Shown here piece by piece: positions 10,040 to 18,300 of a stretch of DNA of 40,268 nt. This DNA is from an uncultured Clostridia bacterium (GTDB lineage: Bacteria > Bacillota > Clostridia > Oscillospirales > Acutalibacteraceae), in contig CAMVRG010000002.1 in NCBI GenBank assembly GCA_947169815.1, positions 1 through 40,268 on the forward strand, written 5' to 3'. Within the stretch, counting starts at the first letter, position 1; each line of letters opens with the position of its first letter. The notes beneath the pieces are model-generated. The model ran no database searches. It was not told where the DNA came from and saw only the letters and a list, made by a program, of their open reading frames with translations. The position numbers and the translations under genes are program-made.

Positions 10040-10345
10040 AAAGACTACCAACCGCACGCCGACTGTCGTTTTTCTCGCTGCGTCGGCAACATCATTTGCC
10101 CCATGGGCAAACATCATTCACAAAAGGTCGGCAGTGCCGACCTTTTGTGCGGTTCAATCTTATGGCCAATATTAAAAGCCGTTCTTTAGGAACGGCTTTT
10201 AATATTGGCACCCACAGAGGGAATCTCCTCTTAACAACGAAACAGTCCACTGGACTGTTTCTCCCGATTCTCGCTCCCTTCGGTCGTGACAATCGGTGTT
10301 GCGTTTCTCATCCCTCGCGGCTACTGAAAAACCCGAAGCGCCCCG
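10040..10345. repeat. Cluster of nested palindromes next to tRNA-Arg
   Basis: CACAAAAGGTCGGCA-g-TGCCGACCTTTTGTG (10119-10149), GCCAATATTAAAAGCCGTTC-tttag-GAACGGCTTTTAATATTGGC (10165-10209), GAAACAGTCCA-c-TGGACTGTTTC, TTTGCCC-cat-GGGCAAA. Confidence 0.75.
10206..10225 (-). repeat. Partial duplicate of the tRNA-Arg 3' end
   Basis: tggcacccacagagggaatc is identical to 10364-10383, the 3' end of tRNA-Arg including CCA. Confidence 0.8.
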
Positions 10346-10364
10346 TTGGGCGCTTCGGGTTTTT
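10327..10364 (-). terminator. Intrinsic terminator of tRNA-Arg
   Basis: CCCGAAGCGCCC-aacg-GGGCGCTTCGGG-TTTTT on the minus strand. Confidence 0.8.
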
Positions 10365-10438
10365 GGCACCCACAGAGGGAATCGAACCTTCATCTAATCC
10401 TTAGGAGGGACTTATTCTATCCGTTGAACTATGTGGGC
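10364..10438 (-). tRNA. tRNA-Arg(CCT)
   Basis: Reverse complement GCCCACATAGTTCAACGGATAGAATAAGTCCCTCCTAAGGATTAGATGAAGGTTCGATTCCCTCTGTGGGTGCCA; anticodon loop CTCCTAA; encoded CCA. Confidence 0.93.
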
Positions 10439-10847
10439 GTATATATTTTTGTTTTTCCGTCAATAATTATATATGCTCTTTTTCGTTTTGTCAATCAAAA
10501 ACACGCCCGTAACAGTAATAGTTATAATATATATCTTATTATATATAATAGAGCCCGTTCGGGAGCGCCCCAGTTATTTCGCAAAACTTTTTTCTACATC
10601 TTGAGGGCCAATAAGGGAAGTCAACACCGCAGCTCAATATCTTGCGCTTTTTCGTGAAATCTATAATTTATGAGGGGCAGTTTTCAACATCCGATTTGGC
10701 GATTTCTTCCATTTTAAACAAAAATCTTTTTTCGTGCTTTAATTCGCTAAACCACAAAACCACAACATTTTGTGGCTCCCCGTGTTCCCTGCCCTATTAA
10801 AAAAGTTACATTTGTTAAATTTGCACAGTTTTTTTGTAATCTTCGGA

Positions 10848-10875
10848 TTGACAAGTTGTTTGCTTGTGCTATAAT
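10848..10875 (+). promoter_or_regulatory. Predicted sigma-A promoter of the YabE-like gene
   Basis: TTGACA-16 bp-TATAAT. Confidence 0.75.
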
Positions 10876-10953
10876 GCCAACTGCTTTGCAAAAAGCCCGA
10901 ACGTATATAAAAAGATAAGAACATTATCTATATAAATACTAAGGAGAATTAAG

Positions 10954-12189
10954 ATGACTAACGAATCAAGAACTGCAAGTAAGCGCATTTCCAAGGCAGT
11001 GCTTGCGGTCGTAATTGCAATCGCGGTTATCGTCACGGTGTTCACGTCTACCGCCTTCGCTGACAGCTCAACGAAGTATAACGTGACCATTATTGACGCG
11101 GGCGAGGAAATTGCAGTTACAACAACTGAGACGGAACCTATCGAAATCCTCAAATCGGCCGGTATTACAGTAGACTCCGGCGACAAGCTCAACCTCACCG
11201 AATTTGTCGGCGGCGAGGGCGGAAAAATCACAATCAGCAGAAAGAACACAATCAACGTTGATTATGACGACAATATCCAGACTTACAGCGTTTACAGCAC
11301 AACCGTTGGAGACGCTTTAGATGAGATAGGCGCAAAACTCGGCAAAAAGGATAAGGTTAATTATTCATTAACAGACAGCATTAAGGACGGTATGGTTCTT
11401 CAGATTAAGACCGCGTTTACCGTATCCGTTAAGGCTGACGGAAAGAAAACAAAGCTTGCTCTCGCTGAGGGAACGGTCAAAGACGCTCTCACAACGGCGA
11501 ACATCAAGCTCGGAAAACACGATTACACCGAGCCTTCGCTCAATACCGAGCTTGAGGCAGGTATGAAGGTTAAGGTATACCGCGTAACTTATAAGAAGGC
11601 TACCAAGACCGCCGCCGTTCCCTTTGAAACAAAGAAGGTAAACGACAACACGCTCTATAAGGGTACCGAGCAGGTAGCCGTTCAGGGTGCTGAGGGCGAG
11701 AAGGTTATAACCTATAACGTAAGATACGTAAACGGAAAAGAAGAAAGCCGCGAAAAGGAAAGCGTAGAGGTTACAAAGCAGCCCGTAACAAAGGTTGTTA
11801 AGGTCGGAACAAAGAAAAAGGCTCCGGGCGCCGACGCTACTCCTAACGGAGTCAAGTCCAAAAACGGCTATAAATTAGGCGACGTAATTCAGGGAAGATA
11901 TACTCACTACTGCGCGTGCGCAAGATGTAACGGAAACGGCAGAGGAGTTACCTCAAGCGGAAGACGTATTTCAAACGGAATGCAAAATCCTTACTATATC
12001 GCCTGCAACTGGCTTCCTATGGGAAGCGTAATTAACGTTGACGGAACAAACTACACGGTAGTTGACCGCGGCGGAAGCGGCCTCTCGAGAAAGGGCAGAA
12101 TTGATATCTTCACTCCCGAAGGTCACTCAGCCTGCTACCGTCTCGGAACAGGCTCATGTACAATTAAAATAGTCCGTCTCGGATGGTAA
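10954..12189 (+). CDS. YabE-like secreted protein with DUF348 repeats, G5 domain and C-terminal 3D domain
   Basis: N-terminal signal/TM segment; repeated YNVTIIDAGEEIAVTTTETEPIEIL-type units; G5-like KEESREKESVEVTKQPVTKVVKVGTK; 3D-like VVDRGGSGLSRKGRIDIF. Confidence 0.85.
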   Translation: MTNESRTASKRISKAVLAVVIAIAVIVTVFTSTAFADSSTKYNVTIIDAGEEIAVTTTETEPIEILKSAGITVDSGDKLNLTEFVGGEGGKITISRKNTINVDYDDNIQTYSVYSTTVGDALDEIGAKLGKKDKVNYSLTDSIKDGMVLQIKTAFTVSVKADGKKTKLALAEGTVKDALTTANIKLGKHDYTEPSLNTELEAGMKVKVYRVTYKKATKTAAVPFETKKVNDNTLYKGTEQVAVQGAEGEKVITYNVRYVNGKEESREKESVEVTKQPVTKVVKVGTKKKAPGADATPNGVKSKNGYKLGDVIQGRYTHYCACARCNGNGRGVTSSGRRISNGMQNPYYIACNWLPMGSVINVDGTNYTVVDRGGSGLSRKGRIDIFTPEGHSACYRLGTGSCTIKIVRLGW

Positions 12190-12198
12190 AAGAAAAAC

Positions 12199-12228
12199 AA
12201 AAAGGACAACGCGCGTTGTCCTTTTTTT
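12199..12228. terminator. Bidirectional terminator
   Basis: AAAAAGGACAACGCGCGTTGTCCTTTTTTT between convergent genes. Confidence 0.85.
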
Positions 12229-12928
12229 ATATGCAGAAATAATGATTGCCTATTACCTTTACTACCCGTCTTGTGCGCATCCATGCGTTTGAGGTTTTCG
12301 CGGGATTATAGTAATAGATTGCTCCTCCGCTCGGGTCCCAGCCGTTAATCGCGTCCCGCGCGGCTCTTTTTGCGCTCTCCGCTACGGGCTGATACCAGTT
12401 TGAATCGTTTACGCACGAAAACGCGCCCTTCTGATATATAACCCCGCTGAGCGTATCGGGAAAGGAGGGGTGCGCAACCCTGTTGAGTATTACGGCGCCT
12501 ACGGCAACCTGTCCTTCGTAGCTTTCGCCCCTCGCCTCGGCTGAAATTACCTTTGCAAGAAGATTAATATCGCTGCTTGAATACGAGCCGCCGCCCGAAC
12601 CGCCGCCCGAGCCGAGCCCGAGATAAAGAAGCGTCTGGGGTCCCGCTATACCGTCGGCGGTAATTCCGCAGCTTTTCTGAAACGCCGTAACGGCGTTTTT
12701 TGTCTGCGTTCCGTAAATTCCGTCTACCGCTCCCTTATAAAAGCCGAGCGATTTGAGCTTTTTCTGAACGCTCGTAACCTCGCTTCCCGTCGAGCCGTAG
12801 CGCGAAAGCGCGTATTCGCTCCTGCCCTCAAAAAGCGCGTCGTACGCCGTATAGCCGAGCGCTCCCGCTCCCGCGATTATCGCCGCCGTCATTATTACAA
12901 TTATTATTCTTTCAACCGTATTATTCAT
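12227..12928 (-). CDS. sleB: SleB-like spore cortex-lytic/cell-wall hydrolase with peptidoglycan-binding domain
   Basis: TM anchor; PG_binding_1 VTSVQKKLKSLGFYKGAVDGIYGTQTKNAV; Hydrolase_2 LLAKVISAEARGESYEGQVAVGAVILNR. Confidence 0.87.
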   Translation of the reverse strand: MNNTVERIIIVIMTAAIIAGAGALGYTAYDALFEGRSEYALSRYGSTGSEVTSVQKKLKSLGFYKGAVDGIYGTQTKNAVTAFQKSCGITADGIAGPQTLLYLGLGSGGGSGGGSYSSSDINLLAKVISAEARGESYEGQVAVGAVILNRVAHPSFPDTLSGVIYQKGAFSCVNDSNWYQPVAESAKRAARDAINGWDPSGGAIYYYNPAKTSNAWMRTRRVVKVIGNHYFCI

Positions 12929-12958
12929 ATTAATCACCGAAAATATTTTATCCTGTTT

Positions 12959-13225
12959 TTATGCTATTATTCCCATTATTACCGTAAGCGCGGCTCCCGC
13001 TCCGACCCCGAGAAGAATACACCCCGCGGTCATAAGTCTGTCCTTTACGCTTTTTCTCGTTTTCGGCGGCTTTACCGCCTGAGAGGAAAGCTTCTGCGCC
13101 TCGCGCTGAAGGGTTCCCTCATCGGTTTTCGCCCCCTCGGGGCGTACAAAAAACACTATTTTTTCAAAATACGGCGACTCCGTATTTGTAATCTCAAGAA
13201 TCTGTTTATTAACTCCTTTAAGCAT
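12959..13225 (-). CDS. Small protein with C-terminal TM helix, function unknown
   Basis: ATG at 13225 after gggagtgagcgt; C-terminal LMTAGCILLGVGAGAALTVIMGIIA; upstream of and codirectional with sleB. Confidence 0.6.
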   Translation of the reverse strand: MLKGVNKQILEITNTESPYFEKIVFFVRPEGAKTDEGTLQREAQKLSSQAVKPPKTRKSVKDRLMTAGCILLGVGAGAALTVIMGIIA

Positions 13226-13635
13226 ACGCTCACTCCCGAATTGTTTTTTATACAAATAGTGTTATAAAAGCCCTCGGGTTTTATACAAATTAATCCGATA
13301 AAAATTTGTATAATTTTTTCAAAAATTTTTACTTGACAAACCGCTTTAATAACGCTTTGTAATAGCGTGATTTTAAAAAAGCTCGTGGAAAAGTCGGTGG
13401 AAAATGTGAAAAACTTTTCTCAAAACCCTTAAAAATACGCGTTTTTGCCCCGTTGAAAACCTTCTTTTACAGCTTGTACAATTTACTTTTCAACATTTTA
13501 CACATAGTTTTCAACATTACAAAAATTGTTATAATTTTTGTGAATTTTGCCGATTTTGACTTTCCCTCTTGACAAAAAGATGCTATAATTCAATTATTAC
13601 TGGATGTGATAAATTATTCGTTTTCGGAGAAGACT

Positions 13636-14454
13636 ATGAAAATATGTGTCGAAAAAAATAACATAAGAGTGAGCGGAGTCGAATGTCTTGACCTCGACCT
13701 GACGCTCGACTGCGGTCAGGCATTCCGCTGGGAAAAGCAGGAGGACGGCTCTTACAGCGGGGTTGCGGGCGGTTATTTTCTCAATATAAAAAAAGAAAAC
13801 GGCGACCTTATATTTAAAAACACCGATAAAGCCGCCTTTGATTCGTTCTGGAGGAATTATTTCGACCTCGACAGAGATTATGTGAAAATCTGTGAAACGC
13901 TTAAAGAGGACAGCCTACTTTCCTCAACAATCGACGCGTATTACGGAATTCGCATATTAAATCAGGAAAGCTGGGAAGCGCTCTGCTCATTTGTTATAAG
14001 CCAGCAGAATAATATTAAACGTATTAAACTTATAATAAACCGGCTTTGCGCCGCGTACGGGGTCGACCTCGGGGACGGCAATTACACCTTTCCGAGCGCC
14101 GAAAGACTTTCCGCGCTCAGCGTTTCGGATTTCGAGGCTCTCGGCTGCGGCTACCGCGCGAAATACCTTGAACGTCTTTCAAAGGACGTCGCCTGCGGCG
14201 CGGTAGATTTAAAAAAAATAAAAGCCCTTCCGCTTGAAGAGGCAAGAAAGGCTCTTCTTGAAATCTACGGGGTCGGAATTAAGGTTGCAAACTGCGCGCT
14301 TCTCTTCGGCTTCGGCTTTTACAGCGCCTTCCCCGTCGACGTGTGGATGAAACGCGTAATGGAATACTATCCCGACGGACTTCCCGAATGCTTTTCGGGT
14401 ATCGAGGGTATCGCCCAGCAGTATCTCTTCCACTGGGCAAGAAACAACTTGTAA
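13636..14454 (+). CDS. ogg: 8-oxoguanine DNA glycosylase (OGG1 type)
   Basis: LDCGQAFRW; SQQNNIKRIKLIINRL; HhH-GPD YGVGIKVANCALLFGFGFYSAFPVDVWMKRVM; ATG at 13636 preferred over the GTG at 13606. Confidence 0.87.
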   Translation: MKICVEKNNIRVSGVECLDLDLTLDCGQAFRWEKQEDGSYSGVAGGYFLNIKKENGDLIFKNTDKAAFDSFWRNYFDLDRDYVKICETLKEDSLLSSTIDAYYGIRILNQESWEALCSFVISQQNNIKRIKLIINRLCAAYGVDLGDGNYTFPSAERLSALSVSDFEALGCGYRAKYLERLSKDVACGAVDLKKIKALPLEEARKALLEIYGVGIKVANCALLFGFGFYSAFPVDVWMKRVMEYYPDGLPECFSGIEGIAQQYLFHWARNNL

Positions 14455-14509
14455 TTTATGAACGTTTGTCTTATAATGTAATTAACAAATAATTATAAGA
14501 GGGGATAAT

Positions 14510-15670
14510 ATGTCATTTGTAAAGGATTATGTTGACTGCTACGGATATCTTTCCTTTAAGGATAAGCCTTTTACCAAGGAAGATAACGTCGCTATGTGTA
14601 TGAGCTTTTATATGCCGCTTGACAAGGTCGTTTCCCCGTCGTTTGACGAGGAGCCGAGACCGTTTGCGGACGTATGCAAAGAGCTCTTTGAACTCAGAGG
14701 AAACGTACATAAGCCCGTCGGTCTTGTACTGAAAAAGGAAATCAGCATGCTCTTAATGGCTATGGCTGAGCAGAAGAGATACAACGAAATGAAGGTTGTC
14801 GCATGTACGGATAATTTCTGCGAAAAGCCCGCGGTTCAGTTCAATTCCTGCACCTTCCTTCTTCCCGACGGAAATATCGTAGTTCTTTTCAGGGGAACCG
14901 ACGATACCCTTACGGGCTGGAAAGAGGACCTCGATATGCTCGCCTCAAAGGAGGGTATTCCCTCGGAGCATCTCTCCGTTGAATATCTCGGCGAGGTAGC
15001 AAAGAGATTCAAGGGAAATATTATCGTCTGCGGTCATTCAAAGGGCGGCTACGTTGCTCAGTACGCCGTAATGAATTCGCCCAAAGAAATCCGCGACAGG
15101 GTTATTGCGCTATATAATAACGACGGACCGGGCTTCGCAAGCTACGATTATCTTAACTCCGACGTATATAAGGAGCTTCTCCCGAAATATCACCACCTTA
15201 TTCCGCAGTCCTCGTTTATCGGTATGATGCTTCTTCACGACGGCGACTATACCGTAATCAAGAGCAACGGAATTATTGGTCCGCTTCAGCACGATTTACT
15301 TACCTGGGTATTCGACGGCGACAAGCTCGTTGAGTGTAAGGATATAACGAAGAGGAGTAAGGTCTCCGACCTCGCGTTTTACGATATAGTAACGGGCGTT
15401 TCCGAGGAGCAGCTTGACGCAACCGAAAAAGCCGTAGGAAGCGTTCTTCAGGGCATAGGCCAGAGAGGTCTCCTCGACGTTAAGGATAACGTTAAGGATT
15501 CCGCAAAGGGCGCGGTTAAGGCGTGGAAGGAAATCGACAAGGACTCAAAAGCGGTTCTTAAGGAAACCGCGAAGGACGCCGCGAAAGCGGTAACGAAGGC
15601 GGTTAAGGCGGTCGCTAAAAACGAGGTAACCCCCGTAAGCGAGCGCGCAAAGCCCGCGGAAGAACAGTAA
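14510..15670 (+). CDS. Mbeg1-like (DUF2974)/lipase-3-type alpha/beta hydrolase with charged C-terminal tail
   Basis: NIVVLFRGTDDTLTGWKEDL; nucleophile motif IIVCGHSKGGYVAQYA; Lys/Ala-rich tail. Confidence 0.8.
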   Translation: MSFVKDYVDCYGYLSFKDKPFTKEDNVAMCMSFYMPLDKVVSPSFDEEPRPFADVCKELFELRGNVHKPVGLVLKKEISMLLMAMAEQKRYNEMKVVACTDNFCEKPAVQFNSCTFLLPDGNIVVLFRGTDDTLTGWKEDLDMLASKEGIPSEHLSVEYLGEVAKRFKGNIIVCGHSKGGYVAQYAVMNSPKEIRDRVIALYNNDGPGFASYDYLNSDVYKELLPKYHHLIPQSSFIGMMLLHDGDYTVIKSNGIIGPLQHDLLTWVFDGDKLVECKDITKRSKVSDLAFYDIVTGVSEEQLDATEKAVGSVLQGIGQRGLLDVKDNVKDSAKGAVKAWKEIDKDSKAVLKETAKDAAKAVTKAVKAVAKNEVTPVSERAKPAEEQ

Positions 15671-15675
15671 AAATT

Positions 15676-15705
15676 TGGAACCGTCTTAATGACGGTTCCT
15701 TTTAT
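15676..15705 (+). terminator. Intrinsic terminator
   Basis: GGAACCGTC-ttaat-GACGGTTCC-TTTTATT. Confidence 0.75.
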
Positions 15706-15733
15706 TGACTCTTATATCTCCGTATGCTATAAT
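15705..15733 (+). promoter_or_regulatory. Predicted sigma-A promoter of the secreted protein at 15774
   Basis: TTGACT-17 bp-TATAAT. Confidence 0.7.
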
Positions 15734-15773
15734 AAAATTACAAAATTTTAAAATTGTAAAAGGAGTGCTAAAA

Positions 15774-16520
15774 ATGAAAAAAGTAATGTTTTCAGTTGTT
15801 CTGGCTCTCTGTCTGCTCATTACCCCTTTTGCAGCTTTCGCAGACGCCGAGCCGACTGAAATTACCGACGAAACCGCAAACGTAACCTTTACCGTTCCCT
15901 CAGGCTGGAGCCGTGTATCAGCAGCTGAAACCGATTCAATCAAATACGCCTTCCAGAAGGACGGCGACGATAAGCAGCAGTTTCTCGGCTATTCCGTAGT
16001 TGATATTTACGAGGGCAGCGACGAAAGCCTTAAATCCTCGTACAGCAGAAGCGAGATTGACAACTCTATAATGACGGCAAAAGAGTTTGAAGAAAAGATG
16101 ATAGGCTCAGCAGCCGATTCGGGCATTACCGACCCGAAGGTTGGAAGCGTAACGGTCGGAAAGTACGATTTCTTTAAGCTTACCTTTAAACAGAAGGTCA
16201 GCGAGGAGTCGACCGTAAACGTAGTTCTTTACGCTCATATCGTAAACGGTTACTCGGTATACTTCCGCTTCCAGACCTATAACGGCGAGCCCGACGCGGC
16301 TGATATTGACGCTGTTATAACCTCGGTTAATTTCGCCGACGAGAAAGAAAAGAGCGAAACAAAGCCCTCGGAAGAAGCCGAAAGCGAAACGAAAGCCGAC
16401 GATAACACGAAAAAGAAGAGCGCCTCTTCACGCACGGCAAAGGGCGGAATTGTCGGAGGAGGAACGGCCTTTATTCTTGCCGTTCTCGGCTTAATTCTCA
16501 GAAAGCTCAGAAAAAGATAA
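15774..16520 (+). CDS. Secreted/membrane-anchored protein of unknown function
   Basis: Signal peptide MKKVMFSVVLALCLLITPFAAFADA; C-terminal TM helix plus KLRKR; no LPXTG; ATG at 15774 after aggagtgct. Confidence 0.75.
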   Translation: MKKVMFSVVLALCLLITPFAAFADAEPTEITDETANVTFTVPSGWSRVSAAETDSIKYAFQKDGDDKQQFLGYSVVDIYEGSDESLKSSYSRSEIDNSIMTAKEFEEKMIGSAADSGITDPKVGSVTVGKYDFFKLTFKQKVSEESTVNVVLYAHIVNGYSVYFRFQTYNGEPDAADIDAVITSVNFADEKEKSETKPSEEAESETKADDNTKKKSASSRTAKGGIVGGGTAFILAVLGLILRKLRKR

Positions 16521-16551
16521 AAAGAAGAGGACTTTGTCCTCTTCTTTTTTA
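16518..16551 (+). terminator. Intrinsic terminator
   Basis: AAAAAGAAGAGGAC-ttt-GTCCTCTTCTTTTTT. Confidence 0.8.
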
Positions 16552-16624
16552 ATGTTGAGTCTTCGGTTTTGAGTTGTCGGGCGCAGCGCCATCAAACTGA
16601 AAACTGAACACCGAACACTCAAAA

Positions 16625-17347
16625 CTACTCAAGGTTTCCCGTTAAGAGCATTATCGCCGTGAGCGCCGCTACGGGCGCGGTCTGAGTACGGAGTATTCTT
16701 GCGCCGAGGGTCGCGCAGACCGCTCCGCTTTTTACTATTTCCTCAACCTCGTCCTTTTCAAAGCCGCCCTCGGGGCCTATATATATTGATACCGATTCGG
16801 TATCCTTTTTTATTATGTCTGTAAGCCTCTCGCCGCCGCCCTCGTAAAAGACGATTTTAACCTCGCTTTTATCCGCCGAAAGCGCCTGCTTCAGGCTCAT
16901 CATTTCGCTTACCTCGGGAACCGTTCCCCTTCCGCTCTGCTGCGCCGCTTCAAGGGCGATTTTTCTGTATCTTTCGCTCTTTTTCTTCGCGCTTTTTTCG
17001 TCGGGGCGGCTCACGCACCGCTTTGTAAGAGTCGGAACGAATCTTACCGCGCCGAGCTCCGTGCATTTCTGAATAACGTCCTCGAGCTTGCTTCCCTTGG
17101 GAACGCCCTGATATACGGTTACCGCGCAGGAGGGCTCGCTTTTTACCGCCTGTTTATAACAGACCTTAAGGCGTACCGTCTCTTTCGTTATCTCATCTAT
17201 CTGACAGCCGAAATCCGTACCGCCGCCGTCGGTTACGCAAAGCATATCGCCGACCTTCATTCTCAGCGATTTGGCTATATGCCGCGCCCTTTCCCCGTCA
17301 AGAACAATTTCGTTTTCGGGAGTATAATCAATAAAAAGTTTTTGCAT
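16625..17347 (-). CDS. rsmE: 16S rRNA (uracil1498-N3)-methyltransferase
   Basis: KGSKLEDVIQKCTELGAVRFVPTLTKRCV; IYIGPEGGFEKDEVEEI; LGARILRTQTAPVAAL. Confidence 0.93.
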   Translation of the reverse strand: MQKLFIDYTPENEIVLDGERARHIAKSLRMKVGDMLCVTDGGGTDFGCQIDEITKETVRLKVCYKQAVKSEPSCAVTVYQGVPKGSKLEDVIQKCTELGAVRFVPTLTKRCVSRPDEKSAKKKSERYRKIALEAAQQSGRGTVPEVSEMMSLKQALSADKSEVKIVFYEGGGERLTDIIKKDTESVSIYIGPEGGFEKDEVEEIVKSGAVCATLGARILRTQTAPVAALTAIMLLTGNLE

Positions 17348-17350
17348 GTC

Positions 17351-17632
17351 CTACTCCTCAACATGCTCGATCGCGCTGTTTATAATGATTTTTACGTGCT
17401 CGTCGTCAAGCGAGTAAAATATGTTTTTTCCCGCTCGCCTTCCCTTGACAAGATGTGAGTTTTTTAGCGCCCTGAGCTGATGGGAAACGGCGGTCTGCGT
17501 TGCGCCGACCTCGTTTACAATATCGCCTACGCTCCTCTCTCCGTCAAATAGAGAGAGAAGGATTTTTATTCTTGTTGAATCCGCAAAAGCCTTGAATAAC
17601 TCGGCTATTTCATTAATCTCGTTTATATTCAT
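17351..17632 (-). CDS. ArsR/SmtB-family metalloregulator
   Basis: Winged helix FKAFADSTRIKILLSLF...GATQTAVSHQLRALKNSHLVKGRRAGKNIFYSL; alpha5 DEH-X10-HVEE; start at the ATG at 17632. Confidence 0.9.
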   Translation of the reverse strand: MNINEINEIAELFKAFADSTRIKILLSLFDGERSVGDIVNEVGATQTAVSHQLRALKNSHLVKGRRAGKNIFYSLDDEHVKIIINSAIEHVEE

Positions 17633-17655
17633 AATACACCTCATATGCCGTTTCC

Positions 17656-17667
17656 GTTCATATGAAC
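17656..17667. promoter_or_regulatory. Candidate ArsR-family operator
   Basis: Perfect 12-bp palindrome GTTCATATGAAC between the predicted promoter and the regulator's start codon. Confidence 0.6.
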
Positions 17668-17682
17668 GTTTTCCGCAAGTGT

Positions 17683-17711
17683 ATTATAGGATAATTACTC
17701 TCCGCTGTCAA
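17683..17711 (-). promoter_or_regulatory. Predicted sigma-A promoter of smtB-like regulator and rsmE
   Basis: Minus strand TTGACA-17 bp-TATAAT. Confidence 0.75.
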
Positions 17712-18198
17712 CAGGGTTTTTTTCAAACACGTCTATTCTTCCCGATTCGGTAACGGTTGCAAGAAGGATGTTTTCAAGCCTCCGTCCCCTTGAGAGTAAA
17801 ACGGTCATAATTTCCTCGCGCTTTATTTCCGCTTTTTCGAGCTCTTCCTCAATTATTTCCCCGTTTTTCACGATAACACGCGGTATTCCGTCCCTGACGG
17901 GGGCGAAATTAAAGTCCTTCGGCGTGAGCCGACGGCACGTCGGCTTTAAGAGAAAGCTTATTTTTCCGCTCTCTTCAAGAACGGCGGTATCAACGTCCCC
18001 GAGATTAAAACAGCCCTTCTCCCTCGCCTGTGAAAAAAGCTCCTCAATGCTTATCTGCGCGCGTTCGAGCGCGCCCTCTGTAAACTCTCCCTCTCTCATA
18101 ATTACCGTTTTTTTAACCCGTTTTTTTCTCGTCTGAGCTAAAAGCGCAAGTAAAAGAATAATATTAATTACAAGTAAAATTACCTCAACAGCGTCCAT
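17695..18198 (-). CDS. Standalone DUF421/YetF C-terminal-like domain with one TM helix
   Basis: KPTCRRLTPKDFNFAPVRDGIPRVIVKNGEIIEEELEKAEIKREEIMTVLLSRGRRLENILLATVTESGRIDVF resembles the YetF soluble domain; only one N-terminal TM helix. Confidence 0.75.
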   Translation of the reverse strand: MDAVEVILLVINIILLLALLAQTRKKRVKKTVIMREGEFTEGALERAQISIEELFSQAREKGCFNLGDVDTAVLEESGKISFLLKPTCRRLTPKDFNFAPVRDGIPRVIVKNGEIIEEELEKAEIKREEIMTVLLSRGRRLENILLATVTESGRIDVFEKNPVDSGE

Positions 18199-18300
18199 TA
18201 AATCACCTTTTAACCGTTTATTGATATTATTATTATTTTAATTATTGTAAAAAATATACTATTTGTGTTATAATGTAAAAAAACATAAGACGGTGAGCGT

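Noticed and set aside
10092-10657. ORFs at 9856-10404, 10092-10292, 10199-10393 and 10346-10657
   Set aside because: They translate palindromes, the tRNA and its terminator; not credible coding sequence.
10739-11255. Minus-strand ORFs at 10739-10924 and 10869-11255
   Set aside because: They cover the promoter and 5' end of the YabE-like gene in antisense.
16552-16624. gagtcttcggttttgagt ... ctgaaaactgaacaccgaacactcaaaact as a new element
   Set aside because: Short, imperfect inverted repeat with low complexity; only one copy noticed, so too weak to call.
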